Of a stretch of DNA of 5,234 nt, positions 1 through 5,234 are shown one piece after another. Location of the stretch: the NCBI GenBank assembly GCA_027041035.1, contig JALULB010000051.1, forward strand, positions 1 to 5,234, written 5' to 3'. Every line of letters starts with the position of its first letter. The stretch's first letter is position 1. Position numbers and translations under genes: made by a program. The notes beneath the pieces were generated by a model. The model was given only the letters and a program-made list of their open reading frames with translations. It did no database searches and was not told where the DNA came from. The DNA comes from Sedimenticola sp. (GTDB taxonomy: Bacteria > Pseudomonadota > Gammaproteobacteria > Chromatiales > Chromatiaceae).

Positions 1-660
1 GCAATACGCGCTGTCGTCGTCCGGGTTTGCCGCAGAACCCCCTGCTGCCTCCCGATGCCACCCGGACCCGATGTCTCTCGAATGGTTCTCCCCACAGGAA
101 ACTGCCTTACGTCCCCGATCGTTTTTCACTACCCGTTTGTGTGATATTTCCTATCTCCAAGCTGGCTTATTCTCCTTTCCCTCGTCCCGATACCTGCCAG
201 ACTTAACCCATATCGAACAGTAAGATTCTTATCTCAGGGAGCGAGAAGCATAAAATTCACATTCTTGCAAGTGTCAAAATACTTTACATGTGCGTGACTA
301 TGGTCACCAAAATTGACGTGGGCACTTGGTAGTGAAAAACATGTTTATTTCCATATGCTTGCCAGGGTTCCCTCAGTGAACGCTTATTTCCTGTCCATCA
401 CGACTGGATAAATTAATGCGAATTTATCGTCGTATTATTTTACATGGTGGGATGCGGTTTTTGTGGGTTGCCTTGGTTCTGAGGGGTAATTAACTATCTG
501 AAATAACAAGCATTAAATATTTATATCCTTTGCTTCTGAGTTATTGGCATAAATACTGTATGAATAAAACATGTTCCTGAACGCGGGCTTCATTTTGGCT
601 TGGTTGCCGTTGTTTCCTTGGGATCAGGGAAAAAATAAAAAATTGTGATGAACATCACAA
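1..660. other. Upstream non-coding region, largely AT-rich
   Basis: I see no convincing gene, tRNA or rRNA here. The first 120 bases are GC-rich; from about 130 to 660 the sequence becomes clearly richer in A and T, with stops in all frames. A plus-strand frame is open from base 2 to a TAA near 221, but its translation is low-complexity (Ser, Pro, Arg), has no recognisable motif, and cannot be told from chance; it could be the tail of an upstream gene. The hexamer ACATGT occurs at 286-291, 339-344 and 569-574, the last two inside the longer repeat AAACATGTT. A small inverted repeat GTGAC-TATG-GTCAC lies at 294-307. I could not place a confident sigma-70 or sigma-54 promoter. The region probably serves as the control region of the operon to its right. 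Confidence 0.6.
630..660. promoter_or_regulatory. A-tract and CRP/FNR-superfamily operator
   Basis: Bases 643-660 form a perfect palindrome, TTGTGATG-AA-CATCACAA, containing the exact CRP consensus half-sites TGTGA (644-648) and TCACA (655-659) spaced by six bases. It is preceded by an A-tract, AAAAAATAAAAAA (630-642), of the kind that bends DNA or acts as an UP-like element. The half-site TGTGA favours a CRP-type over an FNR-type (TTGAT) regulator. It lies about 240 bases before the oxidase start. A weak -10-like TATATC (687-692) sits downstream, but spacing to the operator centre is not a textbook class I or II arrangement, so the transcription start is unknown. On the minus strand the same bases read as a weak hairpin followed by a T-run, but no minus-strand gene is present for it to terminate. 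Confidence 0.6.
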
Positions 661-679
661 AGTATCAGGTTGCAGGTTT

Positions 680-707
680 ACCCGGATATATCGTGAATCT
701 TCCGGGT
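680..707. repeat. Inverted repeat, 7-bp arms
   Basis: ACCCGGA (680-686) and TCCGGGT (701-707) are perfect inverted copies around a 14-base spacer. It lies just downstream of the CRP-like site and could be an operator for a dimeric regulator overlapping the promoter, or a hairpin at the 5' end of the leader RNA. Its exact role cannot be decided from sequence. Confidence 0.35.
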
Positions 708-712
708 GAGTC

Positions 713-729
713 ACGGGAAGGTTGCCCGT
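713..729. repeat. Short inverted repeat / hairpin in leader
   Basis: ACGGG (713-717) and CCCGT (725-729) pair around a 7-base loop, directly after the inverted repeat at 680-707. No U-tract follows, so this is not an intrinsic terminator. It may be leader RNA structure; a chance occurrence in GC-rich sequence is quite possible. Confidence 0.2.
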
Positions 730-887
730 CGAGGGCCTCGGAATCGAATGCTACCGGGTCTTCAGGAACAAAACGTTGAACTCGCGGATTGGGTGCTTGC
801 GCAGCCATTGGACCCATCGCGGAGTTTCCCGTGCGGTCGTGAGGATCGATACCCGGTCCTGATACCCGCGTTATCACGCTACCTCTT

Positions 888-897
888 GGGGGGGAAT
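888..897 (+). promoter_or_regulatory. G7 tract acting as ribosome site of the oxidase gene
   Basis: A run of seven G (888-894) ends three bases before the ATG at 898. It can pair with the pyrimidine-rich end of 16S rRNA and supports this start, but it is not the usual AGGAGG and its spacing is short. As a homopolymer next to a start codon it might vary in length by slippage and so tune translation; that is inference. Confidence 0.4.
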
Positions 898-2652
898 ATG
901 GCTACAAGAAGAGATGTATTGAAGTTCGGGCTGGCCAGCGCGGCCTACACGGGGGTGCCGAAACCGGCCTCCTCCAATCTTTTGTTTCCAGATGGTTTTC
1001 AGCCGTCCTGGGTGTATGATCCGAGTCCGCCGGCAACGCCGTTTGTCGCACCGCTTTTCGAGATGCCGGTCGCCCGACCGGTGCCGCCCGGCACCCTGGA
1101 TCCGGCGCCGGATCCGTTGCGGCATCAACGTTTCGATGAGTTTCCGCCGGAGAAATACTATATCCAGCGTGTCCAGGAGTTTCTCTGGCAGTATCACCCG
1201 GAGCCACCCTATGATCAGGGTACCTGGAGCTGGGGCTTCAATGGCACAACACCGGGCGAAACCTTTCATGTGAACTACCGGGATGGCCAGAATGTCGGTG
1301 GCGCCTTCGTGCGACGCATCAACGAACTGCCGCCGGTGGGCCAGCAGCGGGCGCGTTTTGCGCTGCCGTCGGTAACCCTGCATGTGCACAATGGGCATCA
1401 GGCGTCGGAAAGCGACGGGATTCCAATGGATTTCTTTGGCCCCGGCGAGTTCTGGGACCATCATTATCCAACCTTTCCAGCCGGTTTCGACGACCGCGAG
1501 AAGCTGTCGACATTGTGGTATCACGATCATCGACTCGATTTCACCGCGCCGAACGTCTACGCCGGGCTGAGCGGTTTTCATCTGCACTTCGATGAGAAGG
1601 ATTCGAATGATGAAACGGATACCCGCGCCGGCGCGTTTCGTCTGCCCAGTGGCCGATACGATGTGCCATTGATGCTGCATGACGTGAAGTTCGATCAGTC
1701 CGGCCAGGTCGTCTGGGACTTCTTCACGCCAACCGCCGATCCGACCGATCCACCGCCGTTTCCGAACAGCGATTACAGCTATACGGTCAATGGCATGCTG
1801 GGCGACCGTTTTACCGTGAACCGGACCATTCAGCCCTATTTCCGGGTCGAGGCGCGCAAGTACCGTTTCCGCATCCTCAATGGTGGGCCATCGCGCTTCT
1901 ACGACCTCTCGCTGCGCGCGGACAGCCGCCTGGGCCGTCGCGCGCGGCGCGGCGAGCGTTTCTACGTGTTGTCCACCGATGGCAACCTGTTGCCGGAGCC
2001 GCTGATCAAACGGCACATCACCCTGGCGGTGGCGCAGCGCCACGATGTCGTCATCGATTTCTCGCACTTTCGCCCGGGCGACCGGGTCTACCTGGTGAAT
2101 CGCCTGGAGATGCGCGAGGACGGCGCCGGCCCGACCGGACGTTATCTGGATGAAGGTGATCTGATCATGCGTTTCGATGTCGTGCCGCGCCAGCATCGGG
2201 ATCGCAGTCGTATCCCGGATCATATGCGTGACCTGCCACCGATCAACTTCGATGAGGTGCGTCGCGAGCGCTTGTTCGTGTTCGACTATGACAACGGGCT
2301 GTGGACGATCAACGGCAAGTTGATGGATCCGAACCGGGTCGATGCCGCGATCGAGCAGGGCAGCGCGGAGATCTGGACATGGCGCAACGCCGGAAATGCC
2401 TGGTCGCATCCGATTCACAGTCATTTCGAGGAGTTCCAGATTCTGGAGCGTAATGGCAAGCCGCTGTCCCACCACGATGTCCAGCGATCGCGTAAAGACG
2501 TGCTGGCGCTGGGTCCGAACGACGAGGTGAAGCTGTTCATGCGCTGGCGGGATTTTCTCGGCAAGCATGTGATGCACTGTCATAACGTCGTCCATGAGGA
2601 TCACGCGATGATGATTCGCTGGGACATCGTTCCGCCGGGTGAAGGCGATTGA
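898..2652 (+). CDS. Tat-exported three-domain multicopper oxidase (CotA/bilirubin-oxidase-like laccase)
   Basis: The 584-residue product should couple one-electron oxidation of a substrate (phenol, pigment, or metal ion such as Cu, Mn or Fe) to reduction of O2 to water at the cell envelope. All four copper-ligand blocks are visible and intact: HVHNGH (H162, H164) followed by ESDG, WYHDH (H209, H211), HPIHSH (H504, H507, H509) and HCH-x3-H-x4-M (H560 to M571). C561 and two histidines form the type 1 site with M571 as likely axial ligand; the rest make the trinuclear centre. C561 is the only cysteine. Length and the pattern 'YHDHR...NVYAGLSGF' and 'RFRILNGGPSRFYDL' resemble the CotA/bilirubin-oxidase branch rather than CueO. 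The ATG at 898 was preferred to GTG 706 because it exposes a Tat-like N-terminus, TRRDVLKFG (residues 3-11), followed by a short, weakly hydrophobic stretch; the cleavage site is unclear. No methionine-rich loop typical of cuprous oxidases is evident. It is first in the operon, 55 bases before the SCO-like gene. Oxidase class is secure; substrate is unknown. Confidence 0.93.
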   Translation: MATRRDVLKFGLASAAYTGVPKPASSNLLFPDGFQPSWVYDPSPPATPFVAPLFEMPVARPVPPGTLDPAPDPLRHQRFDEFPPEKYYIQRVQEFLWQYHPEPPYDQGTWSWGFNGTTPGETFHVNYRDGQNVGGAFVRRINELPPVGQQRARFALPSVTLHVHNGHQASESDGIPMDFFGPGEFWDHHYPTFPAGFDDREKLSTLWYHDHRLDFTAPNVYAGLSGFHLHFDEKDSNDETDTRAGAFRLPSGRYDVPLMLHDVKFDQSGQVVWDFFTPTADPTDPPPFPNSDYSYTVNGMLGDRFTVNRTIQPYFRVEARKYRFRILNGGPSRFYDLSLRADSRLGRRARRGERFYVLSTDGNLLPEPLIKRHITLAVAQRHDVVIDFSHFRPGDRVYLVNRLEMREDGAGPTGRYLDEGDLIMRFDVVPRQHRDRSRIPDHMRDLPPINFDEVRRERLFVFDYDNGLWTINGKLMDPNRVDAAIEQGSAEIWTWRNAGNAWSHPIHSHFEEFQILERNGKPLSHHDVQRSRKDVLALGPNDEVKLFMRWRDFLGKHVMHCHNVVHEDHAMMIRWDIVPPGEGD

Positions 2653-2696
2653 GTCGTTATCGTGATGCACTGTCCTTTACGGACGCCGAACGTTTC

Positions 2697-2704
2697 GAGG
2701 AAAG
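2697..2704 (+). promoter_or_regulatory. Ribosome binding site of SCO-like gene
   Basis: GAGGAAAG ends three bases before the ATG at 2708; the GAGG core is well placed. In-frame sequence upstream reaches a TGA at 2663-2665 without a plausible earlier start. This fixes the start and so the absence of a signal peptide in the product. Confidence 0.7.
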
Positions 2705-2707
2705 AAC

Positions 2708-3361
2708 ATGATTGAAGACAAAAAGACCACGCTGTTTCCGAACAGCCGGCGTATCGACCCGAACGGGAAATCCACGTTGCCACCGGCCGCGCAGGCACGG
2801 GGCGGCAATGCTTTCCCTAACATTCCCTTGTTCGCGCACACCGGCGAGAAGTTCCACCTCTACGAGGATTTGATCAAGGATCGCATCGTCGTATTGCATT
2901 TCTTTTCGATACGCGGACAGAAAGCGTTTCCATCGCTCCGCCACATGGAGGCCATCGCCAGCCATCTGGAAGGTCGGCTGGGCAAGGACACCTTCATCTA
3001 TTCCGTATCGCAGGATATTCGCGACACGCCGGCGCGCCTGAAACGCTTCGCCGAGCGTTTCACGGTGCCCAAGGGCTGGTATTTCCTTACCGCCCTGCCC
3101 GAGGATGTCGAAGCGCTCAGCGATCGGCTGCAACGCGCGGCGTGCAATCGGCATGGTACGCATTCACCACGCCTGGTGCATTACGGCAACGGCGGTGTCG
3201 GCGTGTGGGGCGGTTTTGGCATCGACTCCGATCCAGCATTCGCCGCCGAGCGGATCTCCTGGGTGGCATTGGGTGATACCTCGGGCGAACCGGGCGCGCC
3301 AAGGCGAGCCGGACCACGGCGGATGGGCAAGGATTTCTCCGCGCACAACCGCGAGACCTGA
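2708..3361 (+). CDS. SCO1/SenC-like thioredoxin-fold protein lacking the CxxxC copper motif
   Basis: The 217-residue product follows the SCO1/SenC pattern: an N-terminal lead-in, a strand 'DRIVVLHFFSI' (58-68), the helix after a conserved proline (P75), 'DTFIYSVSQDIRDTPARLKRF', then 'GWYFLTALPEDVEAL' matching the SCO block GWxFLTG, and a C-terminal 'HSPRLVHYGN....W' block. SCO proteins bind copper through CxxxC and a distal histidine and help assemble copper sites in oxidases. Here the segment before P75 reads GQKAF (70-74), so by my alignment both cysteines are replaced (G70, F74). The likely distal histidine, H152, is kept. The only cysteine is C146. No signal peptide or membrane anchor is present, unlike typical SCO proteins, and the strong ribosome site supports this start. 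It follows the oxidase by 55 bases and was probably recruited to serve it. Canonical copper transfer or thiol redox is unlikely; a structural or folding-partner role is inference. The alternative is a generic peroxiredoxin/thioredoxin-fold relative. Confidence 0.8.
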   Translation: MIEDKKTTLFPNSRRIDPNGKSTLPPAAQARGGNAFPNIPLFAHTGEKFHLYEDLIKDRIVVLHFFSIRGQKAFPSLRHMEAIASHLEGRLGKDTFIYSVSQDIRDTPARLKRFAERFTVPKGWYFLTALPEDVEALSDRLQRAACNRHGTHSPRLVHYGNGGVGVWGGFGIDSDPAFAAERISWVALGDTSGEPGAPRRAGPRRMGKDFSAHNRET

Positions 3362-3417
3362 TCTGGCCGAAGGATACAACCCGTAAAGCACATGAGCCGG
3401 TTATTCGCATGTCTGGC

Positions 3418-3434
3418 GGCGCGATTTACGCGCC
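3418..3434. repeat. GC-rich hairpin between SCO-like gene and secreted-protein gene
   Basis: GGCGCG (3418-3423) and CGCGCC (3429-3434) pair perfectly around the loop ATTTA. No U-run follows, so a rho-independent terminator is unlikely. It lies in the 112-base gap, the longest in the cluster, and could stabilise or mark a processing point in the transcript, setting the level of the third gene apart from the first two. The rest of the gap shows no clear promoter. Confidence 0.4.
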
Positions 3435-3460
3435 CGGGGCACTACGAAACCGCTGAAGAT

Positions 3461-3466
3461 AGAGGA
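3461..3466 (+). promoter_or_regulatory. Ribosome binding site of secreted-protein gene
   Basis: AGAGGA lies seven bases before the ATG at 3474, which also starts directly with a well-formed Sec signal peptide. Together these fix the start. Confidence 0.65.
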
Positions 3467-3473
3467 TACCAAA

Positions 3474-5135
3474 ATGCTGCGTAAGAGCTTTTTATCGAGT
3501 ACCGCGCTGGCGCTGTTGATCGGCAACACCGCCGTGTACGCGGAACACCCCGGGCCACAGCCGTTTCCCGGGCCATCCATTCAGACCTTGTCGCCGAACG
3601 GCAAGACCACCTTTGTCGAAACCAAGCCCAGCCTGTTTCCGGAATCGGATCCGTTCGCGCATCCCCCCGGAACCAACCACTTGGAGAACGTCTACGAAAA
3701 CATTCGGGGGCTACAGGGCGAGGAGATTCTGAACACCCTGCCGTCTACTCCGGACATTCCGTACAACCTGCACGACGATCCGGTGGTCACCGAGATCGAC
3801 AAGACATCACCGACCGACGACATGGATGCCATCTACGATGCGCTGGACGCTGGCGTGCACACCGGCCAGATCGACCTGGCCGCCGTGCAACGCGCCATCG
3901 ATATCCTTGAGGGTAATCCAGTGCCAGGGCGCCTGTACAGCGGGATTCCACTGCTGCATTACACCGGGCCGAGCAAGATCAAGCGCGTGGAGCCTATCCT
4001 GGATGCGCAGGGCAATGTCATCGGTGGCAATGTCAATGTCCATCAGGTGTGGTACGACTCGCATATCGAATCGGACACCTCGATGATCAATCCGATCGAT
4101 GTCATGAACGTCCCTTGGACGATCACCTATTCGATCGATGTGCTGAATCGCGGTCATGACGATTTCTCGCCGATGATCATGCTCTTCGGTCGCAAGGACG
4201 ACGTGTCGCCGGAGAAGCCCTTCGGGTCGCCCACGCCGCATGTGGGTTACGACTCGACCTTCTTTCCGATGGAGGAGGGCACGCGTACCACCCTGAGACT
4301 GCGCATGCCACAGGGGAAATACTGGAACCTCAGCTATCACTGGGGCTGGCGCGTGCATCCACCGCGCGTGCAGGTGATCGAGAACGCGCTGAAGAAGGTC
4401 GACGGCGTCAGTCTGCCCGACTGGGAACGCCAGGTCTTTGGCGAAACGCCCACCGCCAGTGAAGCGGACAAGCTGGCGGCGATCGACAAGATCTCTGATT
4501 TCGCGCCGGCGAAGGTCATGTGGTCGTCACTGCGCAGACTTCAGGCGATCGCCAGCAATGATGCGTTGTCCAACCGCGGGAAGAAACGCCGCATACGACG
4601 CCAGTTGCGCAAGATTCGCCGTGCGTTCGATGACTGGAAGGACCGCACCCATCTGCCGCATGGTGTCAGGGAGGATCGGCGCGCCGACATGACCCTGTTC
4701 TATGCAAACAACACGATCTACGGTCATGTGCGCGGCATGGTTGGCGACAACCAGGCCGAGTTGCCACAATGGACTTTGCGTGGCACAAAAATTCGCGTCA
4801 AGTTGATCAACGGTGATTACTTCACCCATGGCTATACCAATGTGGATTTTGGCGGTCAGCGTGGCTGGGAAAACCTGTTTCAGTCCACCGTGGATGTGGG
4901 TGGATCGGGTCCCTGGTTCACCTTTGGCCGCTTCCACTACTGGTTCAACGCTGGCGCGCCGGGCGTGTCGTCGCTGTTGATCACTGTGCCGCCCGCGCAG
5001 AAACGCCCTGGACGACGTGATCGTTTCGGCAGGCACACCGTCGAGTTGACGATGAACTTCGAGCCGTCCCGACGCCTGCGCATGTACCAGTTCGACCCGC
5101 GTCATCACGAGGTCGCGATTTGGTCCGTCCACTAG
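3474..5135 (+). CDS. Large secreted cysteine-free protein of unknown function, linked to multicopper oxidase
   Basis: I do not recognise the family. The 553-residue product has a Sec signal peptide: basic LRKS, a hydrophobic core (about 6-17), and a likely cleavage AVYA|EH after residue 23. No lipobox or further membrane span is seen, so it should be periplasmic or released. The mature part has no cysteine and about 21 histidines spread along it. An early Pro/acidic region (24-110) leads to a beta-rich middle (about 180-300) with VHQVWYDSH (189-197) and YHWGWRVHPP (288-297). Residues 368-383 form a strongly basic, probably helical segment (11 of 16 are Arg or Lys). A second beta-rich part (about 405-553) has 'TKIRVKLINGDYFTHGYTN' (438-456) and 'GRFHYWFNAGAPG' (485-497), which recall the strand order of a cupredoxin but lack the Cys-His-Met loop. 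It may bind metal through His, act as partner or substrate carrier for the oxidase, or form extracellular structure; these are inferences. It sits third in the operon, 18 bases before the next gene. Confidence 0.85.
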   Translation: MLRKSFLSSTALALLIGNTAVYAEHPGPQPFPGPSIQTLSPNGKTTFVETKPSLFPESDPFAHPPGTNHLENVYENIRGLQGEEILNTLPSTPDIPYNLHDDPVVTEIDKTSPTDDMDAIYDALDAGVHTGQIDLAAVQRAIDILEGNPVPGRLYSGIPLLHYTGPSKIKRVEPILDAQGNVIGGNVNVHQVWYDSHIESDTSMINPIDVMNVPWTITYSIDVLNRGHDDFSPMIMLFGRKDDVSPEKPFGSPTPHVGYDSTFFPMEEGTRTTLRLRMPQGKYWNLSYHWGWRVHPPRVQVIENALKKVDGVSLPDWERQVFGETPTASEADKLAAIDKISDFAPAKVMWSSLRRLQAIASNDALSNRGKKRRIRRQLRKIRRAFDDWKDRTHLPHGVREDRRADMTLFYANNTIYGHVRGMVGDNQAELPQWTLRGTKIRVKLINGDYFTHGYTNVDFGGQRGWENLFQSTVDVGGSGPWFTFGRFHYWFNAGAPGVSSLLITVPPAQKRPGRRDRFGRHTVELTMNFEPSRRLRMYQFDPRHHEVAIWSVH

Positions 5136-5139
5136 AGAC

Positions 5140-5144
5140 AGGAG
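5140..5144 (+). promoter_or_regulatory. Ribosome binding site of fourth gene
   Basis: AGGAG lies nine bases before the ATG at 5154. An ATG at 5149 is closer but is followed by AAA and TGA, so it cannot start the gene. The site begins five bases after the stop codon of the preceding gene, as expected within an operon. Confidence 0.55.
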
Positions 5145-5153
5145 CGTAATGAA

Positions 5154-5234
5154 ATGACAATTTCAGCGATGGAGCAAGGGCTGCCAAAGTGGTTGTCCAA
5201 CATGCGGCTTTCGCTCTCCGTGTCGTTTCTCGCG
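5154..5234 (+). CDS. Start of a fourth operon gene, truncated by window end
   Basis: Only the first 27 codons are present, with no stop. The visible peptide runs MTISAMEQGLPKWL and then NMRLSLSVSFLA, which looks like the basic end and beginning hydrophobic core of a signal peptide or signal anchor. A second in-frame ATG at 5169 is possible. The gene begins 18 bases after the secreted-protein gene and is probably co-transcribed and also exported or membrane-bound. No function can be assigned from this fragment. Confidence 0.55.
   Translation, partial: MTISAMEQGLPKWLSNMRLSLSVSFLA

Larger units (their letters stand above)
661..897 (+). other. Long 5' leader of the oxidase operon
   Basis: About 240 bases separate the CRP-like palindrome from the oxidase ATG. 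The stretch is open in the oxidase frame from a GTG at 706, but the predicted extension (64 residues) would bury the twin-arginine motif that follows the ATG at 898, has no family resemblance I recognise, and the GTG lacks a good ribosome site. I therefore treat it as untranslated. It contains the inverted repeats described separately, plus a direct repeat GATACCCG at 848-855 and 861-868 and a short inverted repeat TGATA/TATCA (860-864 and 872-876) just before the ribosome site. No known riboswitch class was recognised. Confidence 0.45.

Noticed and set aside
2..223. Open plus-strand frame at the window start as the tail of an upstream gene
   Set aside because: About 73 codons open, but the peptide is Ser/Pro/Arg-rich with no motif, and all three plus frames are open for much of this stretch, so there is no coding evidence.
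544..575. Sigma-70 or sigma-54 promoter around TTGGCA ... TATGAA
   Set aside because: Spacing between the elements does not fit either class (nine bases instead of about 17, and no GC at the -12 position).
630..660. Intrinsic terminator on the minus strand (hairpin followed by T-run)
   Set aside because: The stem is AT-rich with a tiny loop, and no minus-strand gene lies upstream of it. The exact CRP half-sites give a better explanation.
706..897. GTG at 706 as start of the oxidase (64-residue extension)
   Set aside because: It would place the twin-arginine motif internally, has no good ribosome site, and the extension resembles no oxidase N-terminus. ATG 898 is preceded by a G-rich ribosome site.
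874..2670. A 598-codon open frame on the minus strand, antisense to the oxidase
   Set aside because: It is codon-for-codon in register with the oxidase gene; stops there require TTA, CTA or TCA codons on the plus strand, which are rare in this GC-rich gene. Its translation has no family motif, while the plus-strand reading has every copper motif.
3418..3434. Rho-independent terminator after the SCO-like gene
   Set aside because: The GC stem is good, but no U-tract follows, and the gene downstream has no visible promoter of its own.
3807..5132. Minus-strand open frames opposite the secreted-protein gene (3807-4358 and 4527-5132)
   Set aside because: Same in-register antisense shadow effect; no motifs, no ribosome sites, and the plus-strand gene has a clear signal peptide.

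Overview
The window carries a GC-rich, plus-strand gene cluster preceded by an AT-rich non-coding stretch of about 650 bases. Strong purine-rich ribosome sites, a twin-arginine signal, a Sec signal and a CRP-type palindrome suggest a Gram-negative bacterium, most likely a proteobacterium. Nothing in the sequence fixes the genus.

Layout: bases 1-660 hold no convincing gene. They end in an A-tract and a perfect 18-bp palindrome with the CRP half-sites TGTGA-N6-TCACA. A leader of about 240 bases (661-897) follows, with short inverted and direct repeats and a run of seven G just before the first start codon. Then come four co-directional genes: a Tat-type three-domain multicopper oxidase (898-2652), a SCO/SenC-like thioredoxin-fold protein without the copper-binding cysteines (2708-3361), a 553-residue secreted, cysteine-free, histidine-bearing protein of unrecognised family (3474-5135), and the first 27 codons of a fourth gene (5154 onward, cut by the window end). 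Gaps of 55, 112 and 18 bases, with no convincing terminator, fit one operon.

Inferred working: the oxidase has a complete set of copper ligands and should oxidise a phenol, metal ion or other one-electron donor at the cell envelope while reducing oxygen to water. The SCO-like protein would normally be a copper metallochaperone for such an enzyme, but it has lost the CxxxC motif and has no export signal, so a classical copper-delivery role is unlikely. The large exported protein could be a partner, substrate carrier or structural component. The trio (oxidase, cysteine-less SCO homologue, large orphan exported protein) is the best candidate in the window for an undescribed system. Its substrate cannot be read from the sequence.
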